Assembly (NCBI GenBank): GCA_964467615.1 | Contig: CAYXRK010000032.1 | Location: 1 to 32,905 of the forward strand | Direction: 5' to 3' | Length of the DNA: 32,905 bases | DNA from: CAYXRK01 sp964467615 | GTDB lineage: Bacteria > Hydrogenedentota > Hydrogenedentia > Hydrogenedentales > GCA-2746185 | In this document: positions 25,261-31,567 of the stretch, in pieces | Layout: each line of letters begins with the position of its first letter | Numbering within the stretch: the first letter of the stretch is position 1 | The notes under the pieces: generated by a model | The model's database searches: none | What the model saw: only the letters and a program-made list of their open reading frames with translations | Told to the model about the DNA's origin: nothing | Program-made: the position numbers and the translations under genes

Positions 25261-27270
25261 ATGCGCGTCTCGTTAAGAATTGCGGCTGCTCTGGCGATCG
25301 GCAGCGTGTCGATGTTCGTTCTGTTGGTGGCGCGCGCGGCCGATTCGGACTACTCCTATCTTATAGGGCGCGGCAAGGCGGACATCACCGGCCCGGCCGT
25401 AGGTGTACAACTGTGGGGCTTCGTGCGCCCCGACCAGATCGCCGAGGGCATTCATTTCCGGCTCTTCTCCCGCGCATTCGTCATCGCCGAGCGCAACGGT
25501 GAAAAGAGAATCGCGTTCGCCAGCGTGGACCTCGGCAGCGTGACCCACGCCATTCATCAGGAAGTCGTCGAGCGCCTCCAGAAGAAGTACGGAAACGCCT
25601 ACACCGAAGACAATGTGATCCTGAGCGCGACGCATACCCACTCGGGCCCGAGCGGATATTGGCACTACGGCACCGAAGGCCCGATCGGCATGCCGTTTTA
25701 CCAGGCGCACTTCGAGGCCATCGTGCAGGGAATCGTCGATTCGATCGCGCAGGCGCATGAGGACTTGCAGCCGGGCGATATTCATCTCGCCGAGGGCACA
25801 GTCGAGGGCGCCGGCGCGAACCGCTCGACGACCGCGTACCTCAACAATCCGGAGTCCGAGCGCGCGCGTTACGCCGCGGACACCGACACGCAGATGACGC
25901 TGCTCAAGTTGGTCGATGTTTCCGGATCCATCGGCATGATCAATTGGTTCGCCAGCCACCCCACCGCCATGAATTTTTTCAACCGCCTCATTTCCGGAGA
26001 TCACAAGGGCCACGCGTCGGCGCGATTTGAGGCGGAAGCAGGGAACGGGCTCGTCGCCGCGTTCGCCCAGTCCAACGCAGGAGACATCACGCCAAATCTG
26101 AATCTGAATAACACCGGCCCCGGCGAGAACGATGTCGAGACCACCCGAATCATCGCCGAGCGCCAGCTCGACGTGTCCAAGAAACTATTCGAGGCGGCAT
26201 CGGAAAAGGTGCAAGGGGCCATTCTCGTTCTGCACGCCTATGTGAACATGGCGTACCACCCCGTGAGCGGCGAGTTCACCGGCGCGGGCGATCAACGCAC
26301 CTGCCCGAGCGCCTTCGGCTACGCGTTCGCCGCCGGCTCGACGGAGGACGGCGGCGGAAACCCTTTGTTCAAGGAAGGCATGAAGATACGCAGCGCGATG
26401 ATCGATGGCGTGGTGGAAAAGCAATTCCATTTGCCTCCGCCGAGCGACGAGTGCCGGGAATGCCAGGGCGAGAAGGTCATCCTCTTTGCACCCGGCGACA
26501 TGAATCCACCCGCACAGAGCCAAATCGTCCCAATTACTCTCGCGCGCGTCGGCCAACTCACGATCGTATCCGTCCCCGCTGAATTCACCACGATGGCAGG
26601 CCGTCGCTTGCGCGAATCCGTCGCGAAAATTCTCGGCGATTCGAGCAAGCATGTCGTGCTCGCGGGTTACGCCAACGAGTATGCCGGCTACGTCACGACC
26701 CGCGAGGAATACGCCACGCAGCAATACGAAGGCGGCCACACGCTTTTCGGCCCGTGGACCCTCGCCGCCTACCAACAGGAATTCAGTCGCCTAGCTCGCG
26801 CGATGGTCGCGGGCGAACCTGTCGATCCCGGTCCTGCGCCTATCGACATGCGCGGCAAGGTCAAGGGCAATGCGCTCGAAGCTCCGGCCGATTCGTTGCC
26901 AGCCTCGGCCAAGTTCGGCGACCAGGCCAATGCGCCGAAGCGTTCCTACAAGCGCGGCGACACCGTCGAAATGGCCTTCTGGTCCGGCGACCCGCGCAAC
27001 GACTTCCGCACCGGCAACACGTTTCTCCGCATCGAACGCAAAGAGGGCGACAAATGGATCACCGTCGCCGCCGACAACGATTGGAGCACGAAATGCCGCT
27101 GGGTCCGCTCAGCCGACAAGCCGACTGAACTACAATTCGCCGTCACGTGGGCGATCCCAGCCGACACATCGCCGGGTGCCTACCGCATCGTTCACGAAGG
27201 CAACGGCAAACTATCCGACGGCCGAGCCGAGCGCTTCACCGGGACCTCGTCCGAGTTTCAAATCAAGTGA
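25261..27270 (+). CDS. Exported neutral/alkaline ceramidase-like amidohydrolase
   Basis: The protein has 669 residues with a Sec signal (about 1-27) and GGAG before the start. The neutral ceramidase domain is clear: LIGRGKADITGPAVGVQLWG at the N-terminus, and SATHTHSGP (His125 and His127, zinc site). ASHPTAM (His233), the Glu of VPAEFTTMAGRRLR and the Tyr of YANEYAGYVTT match the other zinc ligands. The C-terminal immunoglobulin-like domain (about 530-669) is also typical. Neutral ceramidases split the amide of ceramide to sphingosine and fatty acid. Here GDITPN (274-279) replaces GDxSPN, putting Thr277 where the family has an essential Ser. The stop lies 12 bases from the convergent SDR stop. 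Confidence 0.88.
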   Translation: MRVSLRIAAALAIGSVSMFVLLVARAADSDYSYLIGRGKADITGPAVGVQLWGFVRPDQIAEGIHFRLFSRAFVIAERNGEKRIAFASVDLGSVTHAIHQEVVERLQKKYGNAYTEDNVILSATHTHSGPSGYWHYGTEGPIGMPFYQAHFEAIVQGIVDSIAQAHEDLQPGDIHLAEGTVEGAGANRSTTAYLNNPESERARYAADTDTQMTLLKLVDVSGSIGMINWFASHPTAMNFFNRLISGDHKGHASARFEAEAGNGLVAAFAQSNAGDITPNLNLNNTGPGENDVETTRIIAERQLDVSKKLFEAASEKVQGAILVLHAYVNMAYHPVSGEFTGAGDQRTCPSAFGYAFAAGSTEDGGGNPLFKEGMKIRSAMIDGVVEKQFHLPPPSDECRECQGEKVILFAPGDMNPPAQSQIVPITLARVGQLTIVSVPAEFTTMAGRRLRESVAKILGDSSKHVVLAGYANEYAGYVTTREEYATQQYEGGHTLFGPWTLAAYQQEFSRLARAMVAGEPVDPGPAPIDMRGKVKGNALEAPADSLPASAKFGDQANAPKRSYKRGDTVEMAFWSGDPRNDFRTGNTFLRIERKEGDKWITVAADNDWSTKCRWVRSADKPTELQFAVTWAIPADTSPGAYRIVHEGNGKLSDGRAERFTGTSSEFQIK

Positions 27271-27282
27271 GACGCACGGAAA

Positions 27283-28089
27283 TTAACGCGTGAGCAATCC
27301 CGCATCAATCACGAACTGCGAGCCCGTCACGTACCGCGCCTTGTCCGACGCCAAGTACAACACCGCGTTGGCCACGTCCTCCGGCTCGATCCACGGCACC
27401 GGCAGCAGATTGCCCGCGGAGGCCTCTGCAATTTCCTTCGGCGTTTTCCCCTCTAGCATCGCGAGGCCATCATTCATCGGCGTGTTCACCCCGGTCGGGT
27501 GAATCGACAGCGCGCGAACGCCGTAAGGCGCAAGCTCTATCGCCCACGACTTCGTCAGCCCCGTCAAGCCCCACTTCGACGCCGCGTAATGCGACAGCCG
27601 GTTCATCCCGCGAAAGCTCGCAATCGAAGCGTTGTTGATGATGACGCCGCCGCGTTGCTCGATCATGAGCGGGATAATCCGCCGCCCCACCATCCACGCG
27701 CCCTTCAAGTTGATATCGAGCATCGCGTCCCACGCTTCTTCGCTAAGCTCGTGCGACATTCCGTAAAAACAGATGCCCGCGTTGTTGAACAAAATGTCGA
27801 TCCGCCCGAACCGCGCCGCCGTCTCGTTCACCGCCTCCGTAATCGCGGCGTCGTCGCGCACGTCTCCCGCAAACACCAGTGCCTCGCTGCCCGCGTTGCG
27901 CACGTCGCGTTGCAATGCATCGAGATCGTCCTGCGTGCCTAATGCGTACCCCGGATACTCAATCTGCCGCGCAATGTCGAACGCCGCCACCCGCGCCCCG
28001 GCCGCCGCGAGCGCCAGCGCCGTGGCCCGCCCCTGCCCGTGCGCCGCGCCCGTGATGAACGCGATCTTCCCCTCGAAATCACGCGCCAT
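27283..28089 (-). CDS. Short-chain dehydrogenase, mycofactocin-coupled type
   Basis: This 268-residue Rossmann enzyme has the dinucleotide loop TGAAHGQG (13-20), Asn127 (DINLKG), Ser155 (NNASIAS), Tyr168 and Lys172 (HYAASKWG). An extra segment after the second beta strand (FDIARQIEYPGYALGTQDDL) is typical of the SDRs described as mycofactocin-coupled. Their NAD(H) is thought to stay bound and be recycled by an external redox carrier. No mycofactocin biosynthesis gene is in the window. The start overlaps the upstream AhpD-like gene by 11 bases, so the two are co-transcribed. The substrate is unknown. Confidence 0.9.
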   Translation of the reverse strand: MARDFEGKIAFITGAAHGQGRATALALAAAGARVAAFDIARQIEYPGYALGTQDDLDALQRDVRNAGSEALVFAGDVRDDAAITEAVNETAARFGRIDILFNNAGICFYGMSHELSEEAWDAMLDINLKGAWMVGRRIIPLMIEQRGGVIINNASIASFRGMNRLSHYAASKWGLTGLTKSWAIELAPYGVRALSIHPTGVNTPMNDGLAMLEGKTPKEIAEASAGNLLPVPWIEPEDVANAVLYLASDKARYVTGSQFVIDAGLLTR

Positions 28090-28630
28090 GCTTCACCTGT
28101 TCGCGCGCGCCGTCGCGATACGCGTAGAGATACTCGTCCAGCTCGACCTCGAGCACGTTGTTGATGATGTTCGTCGCCACCATCAGCGCCGCGAACGCCG
28201 TCAACGCCACGATTTGTTCCGGCGTGAAGGACTCGGCCACGCGCCGATACGTCTCCTCCGGTACGCGGCTCCCCTGCCGAGCTATGGCCCGCCCGAACTC
28301 CACCAGCGCCGCGCCCTTCGCGTCCAACGCCAACTCACTCGGGTCATCGCCCCGCTCGATCAAGATGCGCCGCATGAACGTCGTGCAGATCAGGCAATCG
28401 CTCTCCGACGAAATCGCGTGCGCGAAAATTATCGCGAGCCGCTCGCCCAGGAACGGCGTGATCGAATCGAACAACGTATACCATTCCATCAACGCGCGAT
28501 ACGCCGTCGGCGAATGCAGCAACGTCCGCTTCATATTCGTCATGCGGCCCCACCGCGCCATGCTGTCATCGAAGGCCGAGCGCGCCTCGCCGCTCAACTG
28601 TTCTCGTTCAAGAGGTGCTATTCGCGGCAT
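28079..28630 (-). CDS. AhpD/carboxymuconolactone decarboxylase-like protein
   Basis: The 183-residue all-helical protein has an AhpD-like core, ERLAIIFAHAISSESDCLIC at about residues 63-82. The redox CxxC (Cys79, Cys82) is kept, but the usual His four residues after the second Cys is Met86. In the family this site reduces peroxides or relays electrons to lipoyl proteins, while carboxymuconolactone decarboxylases lack the cysteines. It shares 11 bases with the SDR gene downstream, suggesting joint function in redox recycling. GGGA precedes the ATG. Confidence 0.85.
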   Translation of the reverse strand: MPRIAPLEREQLSGEARSAFDDSMARWGRMTNMKRTLLHSPTAYRALMEWYTLFDSITPFLGERLAIIFAHAISSESDCLICTTFMRRILIERGDDPSELALDAKGAALVEFGRAIARQGSRVPEETYRRVAESFTPEQIVALTAFAALMVATNIINNVLEVELDEYLYAYRDGAREQVKHGA

Positions 28631-28665
28631 GTTGTCCCTAGTCCACGAGGTAATTTCCAGCGCCC

Positions 28666-28697
28666 GTTACGTCGCGGTCGCAATTGTAACCCGCGAC
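28666..28697. promoter_or_regulatory. Interleaved inverted repeats upstream of the AhpD-like/SDR operon
   Basis: GTTAC (28666-28670) matches GTAAC (28686-28690), and GTCGCGG (28671-28677) matches CCGCGAC (28691-28697). The order a-b-a'-b' would give a pseudoknot in RNA or a compact operator in DNA. It begins 36 bases upstream of the AhpD-like start codon on the minus strand. Confidence 0.35.
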
Positions 28698-28775
28698 GAA
28701 AGTCAATCGCTTCTCATTCATTCGGCATTCCCTACCAACATTTCGATCTTGCTAACGTTCGGGAACGCGGATCGG

Positions 28776-29033
28776 CTAGAGGCGCGTAAGGGAGCGTGGA
28801 GCAGAGGCTGACCGATCTATTCCCCCCAAGGCATTTCCTACCGCTTCATCGCCACGTTGTTGCACTCGCAGCTTGAATCCACGGAAGACGGCCGAAATCG
28901 GCAGTAACTTCAAGAGCATTGATGTCGTTGCCAGTGAAATAGCTGGCAAATCGATCACCGCAAACAGCGCAAGCTTGTTTAGAAACGGATCGCCGGTATT
29001 TGTGCCTGGCCGCCCTATGATTTCGACCTCGAT
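28776..29033 (-). pseudogene. Possible remnant of a small membrane/lipoprotein gene (YceK-like?)
   Basis: A minus-strand frame open between stops reads NTGDPFLNKLALFAVIDLPA, then LATTSMLLKLLPISAVFRGF. A hydrophobic Asp-Leu-Pro segment like that of YceK-type lipoproteins is visible, but there is no credible start. The first ATG is at 28958, after the conserved-looking part has begun. It ends with the TAG at 28776. It could be a decayed gene or chance; the family link is a guess. Confidence 0.25.
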
Positions 29034-29050
29034 TTAGGGGACCGCCTTCT

Positions 29051-30667
29051 CTACTCCGCGAGCACCGGCAACACGATCGCGCTCGGTCGCAACGGCTCGT
29101 GATACACCCGGTTCAGCGCGACTCGCGCTTCCATCGCCGGCACGCCGGTGTTCGGGTTCACGTCGAACCGCGGATAATTGCTCGATGTCACGTGTACCGC
29201 GATGCGATGGCCCTTCTCGAACGTAATCGCCGTGCTCCACAAATCGATTGTCAACAACTCCGGCTCGTTCGGCCGCATCATCATCACGTCCTGCGGGTTT
29301 CGTCCATGCCGGAAACGCGCGCGCATCGGGTTGTCCAACACGAGCGCCTCGTAACCGTCGGGATACACGTCCACCAGCTTGACCATGAAGTCCGTGTCCG
29401 GACCGTCCGTCGATGCCCACAATTCCATCGTGACCTTGCCGGCGATCGCAACGTCCTCCTCAATCGGCGCGGTCTGAAATCGCAGATAGTCGTCGCGTTC
29501 CCCGACCGCCCGCTGGTCCATCGGCCCGAGTTTGATCGTCAAATTCGATCCGCCAATGGTCGGCACCGGGACGTGCGGATCGAACTTATATTCCGTAAAT
29601 GGCTTCGCCGCCGCCGATGCTTCCAGCGGGTCCTTTTGAAGCGCCTTCTTGTCCGTGAGATACAGCCTCGTCGCGGTGGTCTGCGGCGGCCACGACTCCG
29701 CTTGCCGCCAGTCGTTCTTCGGCGACAACGCCCCCTTCCGCGCCGACGCCATCATGTAGTACGACACCGCCGGTTCGTCCATGATTCCGTTCTTCTCGGC
29801 CTTGAGCCAATACGCGAACCACCGCATTTCGTTGTCGCCCCGGCCGCCGTTCACGTATTCGAGATCGCCCGAAAGCTGGCCGTGTCCGAACGGCCCCATC
29901 AGCAGTTTCTGATTGCCCCGCGCGCCGCGTTTGCCCTTCTCCTGAAGATATACGAAGTTATCGATGTTCCCTTCCAGGAAAATGTCATACCATCCGCCCA
30001 CGTTGTACATCGGAATATCGACCTCCTGGATGTGATGAACAAGGTCTGTCTCCATCCACCCGTCATCCACCACCGGCCTTGCGAGCAACCCCGCCACCTG
30101 CGAATCCGCGCCCTGTGCCTTCATCCACCCCGAGATCATTGACCACTTGAACGCCCCGTTCGTAAACCACATCTGATCGAGTGAAGACTGCGGCGCGACG
30201 ACCACATACGCCGCCGCGAGACCGGGTGGGTCCGAGGCCGCAGCCATGTTCGCCGTGATCCCCATCGCCGAGCCGCCCGTAATGCCAATCTTTCCGTTGC
30301 AAAACGATTGTCCCTTGATCCAAGCGATCGTGTCATAGCCGTCCTCGCGGTCTGTCGCGAACGGTTCATACGACCCCTCCGATGCAAACCGACCGCGGCA
30401 GTCCTGCGCGACGTACGCGTAGCCCGCATCCGTGTACTTTTTCGATCCCTTCGAGAAACCCTCTTTGTTATAGGGCGTGCGAACCACAATCGTTGGAAAC
30501 GGCCCCGCCCCCTCCGGCAGATTCACTGCCGTCGCCAGCTTCACGCCGTCGCGCATCGGCGCCATGTAGGACGACGTCTCCGCGCTTTGGACAACGTCGT
30601 CCGCCGCCCAAACAAACGGCGCGCACGCAACCACGAAAAGCAGCAATACGTTCAACGATTTCTTCAT
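29051..30667 (-). CDS. Exported CocE/NonD-family serine hydrolase
   Basis: The protein has 538 residues from the ATG at 30665-30667, preceded on the minus strand by GAGGAGAGGG. A Sec signal (about 1-22) is visible. The alpha/beta-hydrolase domain has RDGVKLATAVNLP, Ser133 in GGSAMG (131-136), Asp228 in VGGWYDIFLEG and His262 in GPFGHGQ as likely catalytic residues. The C-terminal jelly-roll typical of X-Pro dipeptidyl-peptidase/CocE enzymes follows (from about 370, with GKVTMELWASTDGPDTDFMV). Family members split esters (cocaine esterase), amides or N-terminal X-Pro dipeptides; the substrate here is unknown. A short TTG-initiated extension is possible but not preferred. Confidence 0.9.
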   Translation of the reverse strand: MKKSLNVLLLFVVACAPFVWAADDVVQSAETSSYMAPMRDGVKLATAVNLPEGAGPFPTIVVRTPYNKEGFSKGSKKYTDAGYAYVAQDCRGRFASEGSYEPFATDREDGYDTIAWIKGQSFCNGKIGITGGSAMGITANMAAASDPPGLAAAYVVVAPQSSLDQMWFTNGAFKWSMISGWMKAQGADSQVAGLLARPVVDDGWMETDLVHHIQEVDIPMYNVGGWYDIFLEGNIDNFVYLQEKGKRGARGNQKLLMGPFGHGQLSGDLEYVNGGRGDNEMRWFAYWLKAEKNGIMDEPAVSYYMMASARKGALSPKNDWRQAESWPPQTTATRLYLTDKKALQKDPLEASAAAKPFTEYKFDPHVPVPTIGGSNLTIKLGPMDQRAVGERDDYLRFQTAPIEEDVAIAGKVTMELWASTDGPDTDFMVKLVDVYPDGYEALVLDNPMRARFRHGRNPQDVMMMRPNEPELLTIDLWSTAITFEKGHRIAVHVTSSNYPRFDVNPNTGVPAMEARVALNRVYHEPLRPSAIVLPVLAE

Positions 30668-30707
30668 CGCCCTCTCCTCTCCCAAATCAACCTCGACGCG
30701 AATTCGA

Positions 30708-30736
30708 AGAATACGTCACGCATCCCACTTTCGCAA
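30708..30736 (-). promoter_or_regulatory. Candidate sigma70 promoter of the CocE-type gene
   Basis: On the minus strand, TTGCGA (30736-30731), a 17-base spacer and TATTCT (30713-30708) match the sigma70 -35 and -10 elements at 4 of 6 positions each. A start near 30701 would give a leader of about 34 bases. Confidence 0.45.
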
Positions 30737-30786
30737 TCGCACCGGCAATTCGTGACCGAGTTGTAAATTCCTTTCATGGCACTTCC

Positions 30787-30803
30787 GACTACCGAGAGTA
30801 GTC
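30787..30803. promoter_or_regulatory. Inverted repeat between divergent promoters
   Basis: GACTAC (30787-30792) and GTAGTC (30798-30803) form a perfect 6-bp inverted repeat with a 5-base gap. It lies between the CocE-type promoter and the promoter of the winged-helix gene, where it could serve either as an operator. A smaller one, GTCA-AC-TGAC, follows at 30801-30810. Confidence 0.35.
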
Positions 30804-30893
30804 AACTGACTCCGCTTCCCTCGCTGGCGATACCCCGCTTCGTCGTTTCGCGCCCCATTTTTAGTCGCTCCACTCTGGAACGAAATTAATCTC

Positions 30894-30922
30894 TTGACAA
30901 CCGTTTCAAATGTCGCTATATT
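30894..30922 (+). promoter_or_regulatory. Near-consensus sigma70 promoter of the winged-helix gene
   Basis: TTGACA (30894-30899), exactly 17 bases, then TATATT (30917-30922) make the best promoter in the window: 6 of 6 and 5 of 6 matches. Transcription would start near 30929, about 33 bases before the ATG. GACA (30896-30899) and TGTC (30911-30914) are symmetric within the spacer and may belong to an operator for autoregulation. Confidence 0.75.
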
Positions 30923-30961
30923 CTTGTCGTTCCACCATATATAGGGAGTCATCTGGGGAAG

Positions 30962-31567
30962 ATGGCTGTATCTAGTGTAGAGGACTGGGGGGATCGGTTC
31001 CTTGCCGCCCTATTCGCGTCTAAAGCGCGAATCGCGGTTCTGCGCGTATTTCTAGTCGATCCGCGCCGCGCCTACTACCAGCGCCAAATCGCCGCCGCAG
31101 CCGGTCTCGCGCTGCGCGGCGTCCAGGCCGAACTCGAACGGCTCACCCAAAGCGGCCTCCTCTACCGCCGTACCGAGGGCAAGCGCGCCTACTACCGCGT
31201 CGACCTGAACTTCTCCTACTTCCATGAGTTACGTAGTATGGTATTAAAGTCCGGCACTGACTACGACCGCCTGCGCGGCTACCTCGCCATGGTCGAGACG
31301 ATCCATCTCGCGTTTCTCCACGAGCCGACCAACCGCGTCCTCGCCGTCACGCGCGACGCCAACCGCACCACGCTCTCCACGCCCAAGACCTACATCCTCC
31401 ACGTCATGACCGGCGAGTCGTTCGCCGATGCACTGCACCATCGCGATTCCGAGCTCACGCCCTTCCTCGCCGAAGGCGTCGACTTGCTCGGCCGCCGCGA
31501 CGACATTATCTGGCATCGCATTCAACGCTGCGGCTACGACGTTCCGCGCGGAAAAGGAGTCCCTTGA
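30962..31567 (+). CDS. Winged-helix regulator with degenerate MNT-like C-terminal domain
   Basis: The protein has 201 residues, with GGGGAAG just before the ATG. Residues about 20-82 are a winged helix (SKARIAVLRVF, then QRQIAAAAGLALRGVQAELE, then RRTEGKRAYYRV) of the kind often fused to MNT-type nucleotidyltransferase domains. The C-terminal half keeps flanking features of that fusion (ETIHLAFLHEP, then GESFADALHHRDSELTPFL and LLGRRDDI). It lacks the catalytic GS...SDxDLL motif. It is therefore probably a DNA-binding regulator without enzyme activity. The stop overlaps the next start by one base (TGATG). The domain assignment of the C-terminal half is inference. Confidence 0.72.
   Translation: MAVSSVEDWGDRFLAALFASKARIAVLRVFLVDPRRAYYQRQIAAAAGLALRGVQAELERLTQSGLLYRRTEGKRAYYRVDLNFSYFHELRSMVLKSGTDYDRLRGYLAMVETIHLAFLHEPTNRVLAVTRDANRTTLSTPKTYILHVMTGESFADALHHRDSELTPFLAEGVDLLGRRDDIIWHRIQRCGYDVPRGKGVP

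Larger units (their letters stand above)
28631..29050. other. 420-base gap with gene remnant and inverted repeats
   Basis: The gap lies between the CocE-type gene end and the AhpD-like gene start, both on the minus strand. It holds a paired inverted-repeat element at 28666-28697 and a start-less protein-like frame at 28776-29033. No complete gene, RNA or clear promoter was recognised. Confidence 0.55.
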
